Positions 18,601-26,364 of a stretch of 64,000 nucleotides of DNA are shown piece by piece. Location of the stretch: contig NZ_CP040005.1 in the NCBI RefSeq assembly GCF_005696555.1, forward strand, positions 496,001-560,000. Reading direction: 5' to 3'. A program made the translations under genes and the position numbers. Positions within the stretch are counted from its first letter, which is position 1. Each line of letters starts with the position of its first letter. The notes under the pieces are model-generated. The model had not been told where the DNA came from, ran no database searches, and saw nothing but the letters and a program-made list of their open reading frames with translations. Source of the stretch: Actinomyces sp. oral taxon 171 str. F0337 (GTDB lineage Bacteria > Actinomycetota > Actinomycetes > Actinomycetales > Actinomycetaceae).

Positions 18601-20348
18601 TCACACACCGTCAGGTGCAGGATCTCCTCCGCGGTCGTCGTCCGCCCGTCCTGATCCAACAACTCCTCCAGCGCCTGCTGCACCGTGAAACGCGTCAGCA
18701 CCTCCGGGGTGTAGAAGGAAGCCGAGCGCTGCCGGTCCCGGCCGGAGAGCCGGTAGACGAACTGACCCTTCTCATAGGTGACGTTGCGGCGCTCACCCGT
18801 CACCTCATCCTCCACCGTCACGAAGTCCTTCTCCTCCAGGCCCTTCATGACGTCCTCAGGCACCACCCACGAGCCCTTCGAGGCGTCACCGCCTGGCGCC
18901 ACCTCCCACAGGCGCTCGGTGGCGAAGGAACCCGAGTAGCTCATGAGCCCCTCGTAGACGGCGCCCAGCTGGTTGATGCCCAGCTCCACATAGGAGATGA
19001 AGCCTCGGCCGCTCTTGCTGTTCTCCTTGGTCAGCAGCAGGTGGCGCAGCACCCGCAGCAGGGCCCCGTTGCCCAGGCCCACCTCGTCAATGAGGGCGGT
19101 CGCCACCGGGCGGAAGAGGTCGGCGCGCATCGGCCGGAAGACCAGACCATCGAAGCCACCCTCGTCGGCGGCTGGCACCTGCTCATTGTGGCCCTCATCG
19201 ACCAGGCGGAACAGCCGGTCCAAGGACTCATAGATATGCGTGCCCGCCAGGGCCGACTCCTCATGCAGCTCCCTCAAGGCCAGCTCGCGCAGACGATCCA
19301 GGCCGTAGCCGGCGTCGTACTCGGTGGCGCCCACCGGCAGGACCCCCAGCTCAGGGCTCGCCTCCGCATACAGCAGGAAGATGATCCGGTAGATGTAGCG
19401 CAGCGACTGCAAGGCCAGATCCTGCGCACGCTCCTGGGGCAGCGGCTCCAGCCCCCGCGCGGCGCGACGGCGCACCACCTCATTCGCAAGGATCTCAATG
19501 GAGGAGCGCACGCCCTCACGTAGGTCTTTCGAGACCCCCACCGTGTGGGCCGCCGAGTCCTCCAAGGTGGCCGCCCACCACGTCTCACCCTCCGCCGTCG
19601 GCAGCAGAGAGCGGGCATCCAGGCAGGTCAGGGCCCGCTCCACCTCGCCGCCGCGCGTCGTCTCATGACGCTCGACGACGAGCTGCACGTTGACCGCCAG
19701 CCAGCGCCCCTCCGGCCACCGCTCCCGCTCCGCCACCAGCGCCCACTGGCCCGCCAGGACCAGGGCGAAGGCCGGGCCGTGACCATCAGTCATGAGCGTC
19801 GACAGCGCCCGGGACACCGACTCGACCGGCTCAGCCCCCTCCAGCACCGGGGCGTCGGGGTCCCCCAGATCCACCGGCTCCCAGGCCTCAGCGAGCGTGA
19901 GGGCCTCCTTGACCAGCAGGTCCTCCACCGTGGTCACCGGGCGGGCGCGCAGCAGCGCCAGCGGCGCCGGGCCCTCATCGCCCACCGGCCTCACCAGGGT
20001 CACCGGGCCCCGCTCGGTCCGGCGGTACTCCGACGACGTGAAGCCCAGGATCTCGCGCAGGAGCGCGTCGAGCTCGCCAGCCGCCTCCAGTGCGGCGCCG
20101 GTCAGGGAGCCGGCGTCGTCGGCGGGCAGGGCCGCCAGCAGCTCCTCCAAGCGGGAGCGCTCGGAACGGAACCGGGAGCGAGGCGTCGGCGTCGAGGCAG
20201 TACCGGGATCGGCCGGCTTCTCCAGGGCCTCCCACTCCTTGCGACGCTCCAGCACGCGCGCCAGGAAGGACTCCTTGGTGGCGTCGGTCGTGAAGTAGTG
20301 CTCGCTGATCCAGTCCTCGCCGACGACCAGCGCATCCGACACCGCCAT
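15603..20348 (-). CDS. Giant Eco57I-type adenine-N6 DNA methyltransferase (DrmMI-like)
   Basis: A 1581-residue class I SAM-dependent methyltransferase. Motif I is VCEPALGSGAFAIEAV at about 580; the downstream VDLNATAVELAEVSLWLDT segment holds the SAM-binding Asp. The catalytic motif IV is NPPW (VGNPPWVRP) at about 963, the N6-adenine type. The long N-terminal region and the C-terminal 500 residues (a probable target-recognition region of lower GC) are as in Eco57I, PglX and DrmMI proteins. The ATG overlaps the DrmD stop as ATGA, so the two are translationally coupled. In class 1 DISARM the methylase marks self DNA. No endonuclease motif is evident, which points to a modification role in a multi-gene system. 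Confidence 0.9.
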   Translation of the reverse strand: MAVSDALVVGEDWISEHYFTTDATKESFLARVLERRKEWEALEKPADPGTASTPTPRSRFRSERSRLEELLAALPADDAGSLTGAALEAAGELDALLREILGFTSSEYRRTERGPVTLVRPVGDEGPAPLALLRARPVTTVEDLLVKEALTLAEAWEPVDLGDPDAPVLEGAEPVESVSRALSTLMTDGHGPAFALVLAGQWALVAERERWPEGRWLAVNVQLVVERHETTRGGEVERALTCLDARSLLPTAEGETWWAATLEDSAAHTVGVSKDLREGVRSSIEILANEVVRRRAARGLEPLPQERAQDLALQSLRYIYRIIFLLYAEASPELGVLPVGATEYDAGYGLDRLRELALRELHEESALAGTHIYESLDRLFRLVDEGHNEQVPAADEGGFDGLVFRPMRADLFRPVATALIDEVGLGNGALLRVLRHLLLTKENSKSGRGFISYVELGINQLGAVYEGLMSYSGSFATERLWEVAPGGDASKGSWVVPEDVMKGLEEKDFVTVEDEVTGERRNVTYEKGQFVYRLSGRDRQRSASFYTPEVLTRFTVQQALEELLDQDGRTTTAEEILHLTVCEPALGSGAFAIEAVRQLAEQYLSRRERELGRRVDPEERPRELAKVKAFIALHQVYGVDLNATAVELAEVSLWLDTMVEGLAAPWFGLRLRRGNSLVGAHRALYSTSQLKKRAWLSAAPMPEPLSQVAAVLDDADAASRHRIGGTLDVSGSIHHFLLPAKGWGSAVEVPKQVRDLVDAGRLKALKTWRKEITKALSTTQALRLTALARRVEVLWEMTLRRLRVAEAEASRRIDLWDRETQDDAGSTVSREDIEAYLAAPGSAYRRLRLVMDAWCALWFWPLTTQVTPPSLDEWLGALEGLLGKQVKDAKGTDGTLVDASSWAELETMEEVELGLAGARKVQSVVDEHEWLTVVQKVAETQGFFHWELDFATVFARGGFDLQVGNPPWVRPTVDLNSLLSDGDPWWSLSNKPSVSVKKERMPLTLARPGVLRTVLNGTAEVIVLSELLSDPTVYPLLSGQPDLYRAFMCQVWEHQSKRGISSLIHMETHFTDAKTPELRAATYRHLRRHWQFINELKLFDIHDLVRYGIQVYGAEHPPSFLHAASLYHPETVTRSLMHDGSGQEPGFKDPHTGSWDLRPHASRIQNVGETVLRTWQAVTEADDWHSTPLVSTVNSAASRTLATLASQPRISTLNLQFSSGWHETSDFEKGRFTKTWGTASWEAAILQGPHIHVSTPLYKQPNKTMKHNQDWTSTDLEALPTSAQPVTQYEPAGDRDTYDHLYTHWNDSSARDHYRIAWRAMAANTGERTLIPAIIPPGAAHPNGVFSSGSPSLSPSDLATLQAGSSSLLTDFALRALPKSGIYFPDFSRLPTLPHNNPLTARVVLRTLRLNCVTDAYADLWAECWNDSFVTDSPILERYDERPIDPKWTASTPLRRAEDRRNAQAEIDVMVAMMLGVPIEDLCTIYRTQFAVLYDYDHGRGQGAYVYDAKGRQLPTLVRRAWEKRQRPTSNEDMPLSERTHTHPGSGVSYVYDLPFRIRDRESDFRRIHAALLLCNSSQVK

Positions 20349-23300
20349 CAGAGATCCCCTTCCATCCCGAAGTCCTGCGGCACCACCACCAGCAGCGGGC
20401 GCACCAGCGTGTGCGCGGGCAGGTGCTGTTTCCTGAGCTCGTGCTCCTGCGCCACCGTGATCCGCTGCTCGCGCAGGTGGCGGTTCTGGATGAGGCGACC
20501 GGCCTCGTCATCCCAGGTATTCGCACGTTCCGCCCAGGCCTCAACCCGAGCCGTCGCCTGTTCCTCCGCTGCGTCGAGGGTCAGTCTCATGTGGTCCCTA
20601 GCCGTATCCACCGCCGGAGGGATGAGCGCCTCCAGCAGGCTGGTCTGCGTCACCGGCCCGGAGTTCCGCAGCTCGCGGGAGATGCCCACTGCCTCGAACA
20701 TGGCGGTGGGGGAGTCGTGCACCTGCCCGATCGGCACCGCCTCGACCGGCCGGCCCGCATCCAGCTCCGACTGCGCGGCCGCCAGGTCCAAGTAGGGGAA
20801 GGCGATACTGACACACACCATCGACACCGTCCGGCCCGCCTGGTTCGTCAGAGTCCCCAGCAGCAGGACGGTCGGTGAGTCGACGTCGCCGCGCACCGCG
20901 AACACTGAGGAGCGGCCAAGCTTGGCCAGAACCCGGTCGCCGGCCCAGTCCAGCACCGGGTGCAGCGGTCCCAGGTAGTGAGCCTCTGGCCAGGAGGAGT
21001 CCGAAGAGTCACTCAGGGCCTCCGTGAGAAGACGAGCGCCCTTCGTCTGCGTCGTCGCTAGCTTGAGGTGCTCCTGGACGCGGCGCTCACGCAGGTAGGA
21101 CTGCGGCAGCACCGACAGGCGATGGCGAAGCCCCGCCGGGGGCACCATCTCCACCACGTGCTGCGTGCCGTGCTCGCGCCACGAGACGCCCCCGCCGCCG
21201 GTCTGGCGCTGCTCGGGCTCCTCGGGGCGCTCATAGAGCTCGGTGAGGGCCTGGCGCAGATAGTCCAGCTGGGTCTCGTACAGCGTCGACGTCGCCAGCG
21301 GGGCAGCGGGTGGTGTGGGGGCGGCCGGACCGGCCGGGTCGCTGGGATTGCTTGGAGCAGCAGGGGAGTCCTCGGCGCCGGTGGGTGCAGCGGCGTCGTC
21401 GCCCCGGGCCTCGGCCGTGCCCGTCAGCTTCGCGAACAGGGCGGCCATGGGGTCCAGAGTGAGTGCGTCGTCGGCGTCGGGGACGACGTCGTCAATATCC
21501 TGCCCGGCCGCCAGCGCCTCGCGGATCGCTGCCTCCTCCTTCTCGCCCGAGTACAGACCCATGAGAGAGGCGGCGTCGCCCAGGGCCCGGTGCGCCTGAT
21601 CCTCCTTCTCCATCAGGCGCGTGAGCACGCGGACGTCGCCGGAGAAGCGCGGGTCTGATGGGCTCAGCAGCAGGGTCGTGATCTGCGGTGAGACGCTCTG
21701 GCCGTAGCGGTCGATGCGGCCGTTGCGCTGCTCGATGCGGATGAGCGACCAGGGGATGTCGTAGTGGATGAGCTCATGGCACTGGGCGTGCAGGTTGACG
21801 CCCTCCGAGGCGACGTCGCCGGTCACCAGGACGCGCACCGGAGTGTGAGCCTGGCGGAACTGCTCCACGATCTCCTGCTGCTCCACGTCAGACAGGCTCC
21901 CGTGCATGACCCGCACCGCGTCGGCGGGCAGGCGCAGGTCCTCACGCAGGTGCTCAGCCAGCCAGGTCAGCGTCGCGATGCGCTCGGCGAAGACGACGAC
22001 GCGCTCAGTTGACCTGGGGCCGATCCCGATGCGGCGCAGCTCGGTCAGTAGCGCCTGATACTTCCCCGACGCCGTCGTGTTGGCCTCCACGGCCAGCTCG
22101 CGCAGGCGGGTCAGGGTCTGTGACTGCTCCGAGGGCTCCGGGGCGGAGCCGGCTGCTGCCCGGCTGCGGCGTCGGGCCAGGCGCTCGTCGATCGTCTGGA
22201 TGAGGGCCGCCGGTGAGGACAGGAAAGACTTGGCCAGGGTCCAGGCGAACAGGGAGTCGCCGCGCGAGCCCGCTTTCCGGCCTCCGGGCAGGGTGGCGCC
22301 GTCGGAACGGTGCAGCCAGGTGCGCGAGAGCTCGCCGGCCACCGCGTCCTCGGCCGGGGAGGGCTCCACCAGCTTGTTGACCGGAGTCAGGCGCTCCTTC
22401 CAGCGGCCCCCCACGACGTCGCGCACCTCGTCGGAGTGACGGTGACGGCGGATGACGAGGCGACGCACAGCCTCCTCATCGAGGGTGCCGTCCGCTCGCA
22501 CCGCCGTCGGCTCCAGCAGACGGATGAGCTCGGCGAAGGACTTCGGGTTGCCGTTGTGGGGCGTGGCCGAGGCCAGGATGAGGGCGTCGGTCTGACGGGC
22601 CAGAATGTCCGCGAGCCGGTTGTTGAGCGTGCCCTTGTTGGTGACGTTGTGTGACTCGTCGATGACGACCGCGTCCCAGCGCTGCTTGCGCAGATGGTTG
22701 AGGTAGCGGTCCGACTTCAGCGTGTCGATGGAGATGATCGCGCGGTGGAACACCGAGAACGGGTTGCGTGAGGCCGGTACCGAACGGCGCACCCGCTGGA
22801 TGCCCACCGAGTCCAGGCGCACGAAGGGCAGGGCGAAGCGCGACCACATCTCGTGCTGCATCTGCTCGAGCACGTGACGGGGCGTGACGATGAGAATGCG
22901 GTCGCCCCGGCCGCGGCGCACGAGCTCGGCCAGAATCATGCCGATCTCCAGGGTCTTGCCCAGGCCCACGGTGTCAGCCAGGAGGATACGCGGGCGCAGG
23001 TTCGCCGGGTCCAGGGCCTGGCGAACCGCCGTCAGCTGGTAGGCCAGCGGGTCGGCGAGGACGTCACTGACCACGGCCAGGTCGGTGGAGGTCGCTGGGA
23101 GCGCCGTCTTGCGTAGCGTCGCCTCCAGCCACAGGCGCGAGAGCCGGTGATGAGTGGAGGTGTCCGCGATGACCCGGGTGTGGCGCGGACCCACCGGGAC
23201 GATGTGGTCAAGACCAGCGGAGAACTGCGCCGTCGTGTCCCGAACCAGCTCGGACAGGCCCTGCACCGTCACCAGCATGCCGTCAGACGTGGTGGAGACC

Positions 23301-23422
23301 TGGGTGACCAGCCAGTCCTCGTCGCGTACCCGGACCACAGAGCCCGGAGCGACATCAAGAGAAGGGAGGGAAGGAGCAGGATCCGTCACCGCATCCTGGG
23401 GAGTCGTGGGCGCCGTTGTCAC
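20348..23422 (-). CDS. drmD: DISARM-type SNF2-like helicase DrmD
   Basis: A 1024-residue SNF2/Swi2 superfamily 2 ATPase. Residues of about 25-75 form a small entry domain (PGSVVRVRDEDWLVTQV). Walker A is DTVGLGKT at 150-157 and motif II is DESH at 255-258. The second lobe carries VTGDVASEGVNLHAQ and IEQRNGRIDRYGQ (motifs V and VI). The overall pattern, including LILASATPHNG, agrees with DrmD, the helicase that defines class 1 DISARM. A low-complexity Pro/Ala linker near 690-740 separates the helicase core from a long C-terminal region. The gene is coupled to the methyltransferase by a 4-nt overlap and lies 120 nt after the NYN gene. Confidence 0.88.
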   Translation of the reverse strand: MTTAPTTPQDAVTDPAPSLPSLDVAPGSVVRVRDEDWLVTQVSTTSDGMLVTVQGLSELVRDTTAQFSAGLDHIVPVGPRHTRVIADTSTHHRLSRLWLEATLRKTALPATSTDLAVVSDVLADPLAYQLTAVRQALDPANLRPRILLADTVGLGKTLEIGMILAELVRRGRGDRILIVTPRHVLEQMQHEMWSRFALPFVRLDSVGIQRVRRSVPASRNPFSVFHRAIISIDTLKSDRYLNHLRKQRWDAVVIDESHNVTNKGTLNNRLADILARQTDALILASATPHNGNPKSFAELIRLLEPTAVRADGTLDEEAVRRLVIRRHRHSDEVRDVVGGRWKERLTPVNKLVEPSPAEDAVAGELSRTWLHRSDGATLPGGRKAGSRGDSLFAWTLAKSFLSSPAALIQTIDERLARRRSRAAAGSAPEPSEQSQTLTRLRELAVEANTTASGKYQALLTELRRIGIGPRSTERVVVFAERIATLTWLAEHLREDLRLPADAVRVMHGSLSDVEQQEIVEQFRQAHTPVRVLVTGDVASEGVNLHAQCHELIHYDIPWSLIRIEQRNGRIDRYGQSVSPQITTLLLSPSDPRFSGDVRVLTRLMEKEDQAHRALGDAASLMGLYSGEKEEAAIREALAAGQDIDDVVPDADDALTLDPMAALFAKLTGTAEARGDDAAAPTGAEDSPAAPSNPSDPAGPAAPTPPAAPLATSTLYETQLDYLRQALTELYERPEEPEQRQTGGGGVSWREHGTQHVVEMVPPAGLRHRLSVLPQSYLRERRVQEHLKLATTQTKGARLLTEALSDSSDSSWPEAHYLGPLHPVLDWAGDRVLAKLGRSSVFAVRGDVDSPTVLLLGTLTNQAGRTVSMVCVSIAFPYLDLAAAQSELDAGRPVEAVPIGQVHDSPTAMFEAVGISRELRNSGPVTQTSLLEALIPPAVDTARDHMRLTLDAAEEQATARVEAWAERANTWDDEAGRLIQNRHLREQRITVAQEHELRKQHLPAHTLVRPLLVVVPQDFGMEGDL

Positions 23423-23541
23423 GGAAGTGATTTTAGGACGCCGGCGCAGGTGGTCGAGACCAATTCGGGGCAGTGACTGATCTGTGACCTGCGGGCCGGC
23501 GTCGGGGCTCGCGTTCCAGCCCCTCAGCGGCGGTCGAGATC

Positions 23542-24180
23542 TCAGGTGTAGTCGATGGGGTCCAGGCTGGAGAGAAAGTGCTGCTCAGTCATGGACGTGG
23601 TCCACAGCCGGCGTTCGGTCTTGATACGGCCTCGTGTGCTTGGGACTCCAGGGTGGTACCACTTGGCCGCTTCAACTTTGGCGCTGCCAGTTCGGGCAGC
23701 ATTGTCGAGGGCTGGGGCGAGGTCCGTGTCCCGGGAAGCGAGAACCACGACGTCGTACAAGCCGCAGCGAGCCAAGTCAACGAGCATCAAGGCGCATAGG
23801 ACATCGACACCCTTTTCCTGTCTCGATGAGCGGACAGGTCGCCTGACTCCATCGATGTACTCCCATGAGTACTTCAGCGGCCGCAACGTCACGTTGACCA
23901 CTCCGTGGTGACCCCGGGTCCACTGTGCCTGCTGGGCCTGGTTGCGTCGGTAAGCATCGCTGTCATCTTCTGGAATGGGCAGGCCGCGAAAGACCTCAAC
24001 CCTGGAGACCTCTACCTGGTGCATGTCGTCGTTCGTCGCGTTGCGGGCCTGAGCAAGTTGACTGGCGAACCGGTAAGGATCGATGAGTGCGTCCTCGGGA
24101 GGACACCCTGGTGTGTATAGGCCTGCCCCAGTGAGATGGACGTTCTGGTAGTCAACGACGACTGCCATTTTGAGGGCCAC
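23542..24180 (-). CDS. NYN-domain (PIN-like) RNase
   Basis: A 212-residue NYN-domain protein. Acidic residues at the usual places suggest an active metal-dependent RNase site: D in VVVDYQNVH, the Asp of GVDVLCALMLVDLA, and the Asp pair in LASRDTDLAPAL. The GTG at 24180 is chosen because an AGGAGG site stands 6 nt before it; the ATG at 24168 has none. The gene precedes drmD by 120 nt in the same direction, so it is probably the first gene of the defence operon. Its 5' leader carries a terminator-like hairpin with a U-tract (24195-24234). Confidence 0.82.
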   Translation of the reverse strand: MALKMAVVVDYQNVHLTGAGLYTPGCPPEDALIDPYRFASQLAQARNATNDDMHQVEVSRVEVFRGLPIPEDDSDAYRRNQAQQAQWTRGHHGVVNVTLRPLKYSWEYIDGVRRPVRSSRQEKGVDVLCALMLVDLARCGLYDVVVLASRDTDLAPALDNAARTGSAKVEAAKWYHPGVPSTRGRIKTERRLWTTSMTEQHFLSSLDPIDYT

Positions 24181-24194
24181 GAGTAGCCTCCTGC

Positions 24195-24234
24195 AAAGAA
24201 AAATAGGCCCCGCCAGTCCCGGAGGACGGCGGGG
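24195..24234 (-). terminator. Intrinsic terminator or attenuator in the NYN-gene leader
   Basis: On the minus strand ccccgcc and ggcgggg form a hairpin (24208-24234). It is followed by the U-rich run tatttttcttt and then directly by the AGGAGG ribosome site of the NYN gene. It may end transcripts from the 25 kb operon before they enter the island, or act as an attenuator for the defence operon. Confidence 0.6.
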
Positions 24235-24555
24235 AGTTATGGGATTAGGTTAGGGAATCTCGAGGTGCAGGGCCAGACGATGCGAATGTGGCTTGGGACA
24301 CATTTTGCTTGGTGGGGGCGCCCCCTGATGCCTTGCTCAAGTGTGACGGGAGTTGTCCTCCCTGCTGTCAGTGCGCGAGGACGCACCCTCGGGGACGAGG
24401 ACGTACTTGTTGATCGAAGACTGCGTTCTCCTGCCAACTACTGGGTTTGAGCGCAGTCATCTGAGGGAGGAGTGCGTCCCGGACGGACATCGCAGTTCTC
24501 GATGCGGGCCGGCTGGCTGCAGGTGCTGGAGTACGGCGGGGCGCCAGTGTGACGC
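24235..24555. other. Intergenic stretch without a recognisable gene
   Basis: No supported coding frame. Near 24376-24482 the words gaggacgcac and gtgcgtcc recur in inverted orientation about 100 nt apart and may be a decayed copy of the 68-nt palindrome that follows. Confidence 0.4.
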
Positions 24556-24623
24556 GAGGACGCACCATAGGGACTGAGGACTGATCCTAGGGATGCAGTC
24601 CGCGAACCCGATGGTGCGTCCTC
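24556..24623. repeat. 68-nt nested palindromic repeat, copy B
   Basis: This copy differs from copy A (2242-2309) at only a few positions in the middle; the ends gaggacgcaccat and atggtgcgtcctc are identical. It lies at the 3' side of the three-gene envelope operon. Copies A and B bracket the whole 22-kb defence island. Confidence 0.8.
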
Positions 24624-24639
24624 GGTGGGTGGTTCTGTG

Positions 24640-25077
24640 TCAGCGGCGGGCGAGGCGGGTCAGGACGATGCCTGCGGTCACCACGCCCCCGGCGACGGCG
24701 GCCGCCTTGGCGAGTTTGGAGGCCGCCTCGGAGTCGCCCTGCTTGGCGCGCTCCCAGGTCTCCTCCGCCTGCTCGGCCCAGCGTTGGGCCTCCTCGCGCA
24801 GTCGGCCGGCGCCGGCCTCCGCCTGCTCACGCAAACGGTCGGCTCCAGCGGCAGCCTGCTCACGCAGCTGGTCGGCCTTGGCACTCGCCTGCTCGCGCAG
24901 ATGCTCCCCGGCCTCCTTCGCCTGCGTGCGCGGGTCGACCCGGGAGGCGAACTCATCGACGCTCGCCGCCAGGGCCTCACGCTGGGCGCGCAGCCGCTCC
25001 TCAATCTGCTCGGGGCTCAGCGACCCGGACTCGGTGGCCTCGGCACCGGACGCTCCGGCCTGCTGGCCGCTGGTCAT
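24640..25077 (-). CDS. Amphipathic-helix protein with C-terminal membrane segment
   Basis: The 145-residue protein begins with a DUF3618-like stretch (LSPEQIEERLRAQREALA). It continues as a long charged helix built on repeats of about 11 residues (LREQAAAGADRLREQAEAG) and ends in one hydrophobic segment (AAAVAGGVVTAGIVLTRLA). This suggests a membrane-anchored apolipoprotein-like helix. It overlaps the upstream DUF3618 gene by ATGA and is the last of three coupled genes. Its function is unknown, probably in the envelope. Confidence 0.75.
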   Translation of the reverse strand: MTSGQQAGASGAEATESGSLSPEQIEERLRAQREALAASVDEFASRVDPRTQAKEAGEHLREQASAKADQLREQAAAGADRLREQAEAGAGRLREEAQRWAEQAEETWERAKQGDSEAASKLAKAAAVAGGVVTAGIVLTRLARR

Positions 25078-25592
25078 GCCTGACCCGCACGAGCGCGGAA
25101 GGCCCTGACCGCGGCGACGGTCGCCGTCACGCTCAGGCCCGCCAGGGCGAGCCCCGCAACCGTGACGATCCCCAGGGAGGCGGGGTCGCCGTCGCGGGCG
25201 TCGTCGAACAGGCGGGAGACGCGCTGACCGAGGGTCAGCGTGCCGGGCTCGTAGGTGTCGACCCCGCCCTCGGGGTCGGTGCCACCGCCGGCCAGGGAGG
25301 CCAGGCGGTTCTTGACCTGCCCGACCGTGTCCTCGGCCTTGCTGACGACCTGACTTCGCAGGTCCTGGACCTTCTCACGGGCCTTGAGCTTGGCGACCTT
25401 GGCCAGGTTGTTCGGAGCCAGGCGCGCGGCGAGCTCGTCGACGTCCGCGGCCAGCGCCAGGCGCCGGGCCGCCAGGTCGGACAGGACGTCGTCAGCCGAC
25501 GGCACGGCCTGCGTGGCCGGTGCGGCCTCCACGGCCGGCCTGGCCGGCACAGCGGGGACGGATGTGGGCGTGGGTACAGCATTGGTGCTCAC
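25074..25592 (-). CDS. DUF3618-like membrane-associated protein
   Basis: A 172-residue product with a Pro/Ala-rich N-terminus. The DUF3618-type motif follows (LAARRLALAADVDELAARLAP), then a helical region, and one C-terminal membrane segment (LGIVTVAGLALAGLSVTATV). The GTG start at 25592 overlaps the upstream holin-X stop, and its own stop overlaps the next gene, so all three genes are translationally coupled. Function unknown; the family is confined to actinobacteria and usually sits beside holin-X genes. Confidence 0.8.
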   Translation of the reverse strand: MSTNAVPTPTSVPAVPARPAVEAAPATQAVPSADDVLSDLAARRLALAADVDELAARLAPNNLAKVAKLKAREKVQDLRSQVVSKAEDTVGQVKNRLASLAGGGTDPEGGVDTYEPGTLTLGQRVSRLFDDARDGDPASLGIVTVAGLALAGLSVTATVAAVRAFRARAGQA

Positions 25593-26065
25593 CGGGCGTT
25601 CCCCCTCTCCAGGCCGGAGGCGACGGCCCCCTTGACGGCGTCGACGGACTCCTTCAGCCCCTCCTGCGGCGTGGGCGTGTCGGCCTTGGCGGCCTTGAGC
25701 CGCTTGATGCCGATCAGGGCCATCGGCACGGCGATGAGGGTGAGGAGCAGCGCCACCACGAGGAAGGCGGCCCACAGCGGCATGATGTTGGACAGCCCGG
25801 ACGTCATGGCTCCCAGCACCAGCCCGAAGATGAACAGGGACAGCACCCCGGCGGCGGCGAGCAGCCCGGCCCCCAGCCCCATCTCCTTGACCATGCGCTG
25901 GCCCTTGGCCTTGGCCAGATCGATCTCGCCGCGCACCAGCGCGGAGATGTTCTCCGAGATGCGGGCGATGAGCTCACCGAGCGTGGGCTGGGCGCTGCTG
26001 CCGGCCCTGCGAGGAGGCGTGGTGGAGGCCGACGGCGGCGGGGGAGGTGGCTGGTTGTTGGGCAT
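25589..26065 (-). CDS. Phage_holin_3_6 (actinobacterial holin-X) family membrane protein
   Basis: A 158-residue protein: a Pro-rich cytoplasmic N-terminus, an amphipathic segment (LGELIARISENISALVRGEI), then two hydrophobic hairpin segments (GLLAAAGVLSLFIFGLVLGA and AAFLVVALLLTLIAVPMAL). This is the holin-X pattern of actinobacterial chromosomes, where it is not part of a phage. The ATG at 26065 is preferred because MPNNQPPPP fits the family; a longer frame is possible. It is the first gene of a three-gene envelope operon. Confidence 0.85.
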   Translation of the reverse strand: MPNNQPPPPPPSASTTPPRRAGSSAQPTLGELIARISENISALVRGEIDLAKAKGQRMVKEMGLGAGLLAAAGVLSLFIFGLVLGAMTSGLSNIMPLWAAFLVVALLLTLIAVPMALIGIKRLKAAKADTPTPQEGLKESVDAVKGAVASGLERGNAR

Positions 26066-26364
26066 GAACGAACCTTCTCGTGTGAGGCACGGCGGTGGAC
26101 GCAATCACGCAATCAGCTGACTGCGAGGCGGCGGGATCGCGACAGTGGGACGACCCGCCGGACTAAGAATCTCACAGCCGACGCCATCGTGAAACAACGC
26201 AGGCCCGAACGGGTTTGTAGGTTTGGGAGATAGGGGCCGGCTTTCGCCACCGGCGATCTACGAAAGGCTGCCGTCGCCGCACTGACCGACTGGGCGGCCC
26301 GGATGGTCCCGACGGCGTGGATCGAGCCGGTGCGCGGTGTCGGCACGGGCGCCCCGCCGGCCTC
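26066..26364. other. Intergenic region upstream of the envelope operon
   Basis: This stretch between the holin-X start and the end of the ABC exporter genes presumably holds the operon promoter. I see no supported coding frame or convincing hairpin. Confidence 0.4.

Noticed and set aside
2365..24180. BREX system
   Set aside because: The giant methyltransferase resembles PglX, but no PglZ, BrxC or Lon-like gene is present and the SNF2 helicase is of the DrmD type.
25589..26065. Prophage holin
   Set aside because: The holin-X family is a chromosomal actinobacterial membrane protein; no other phage gene is nearby.
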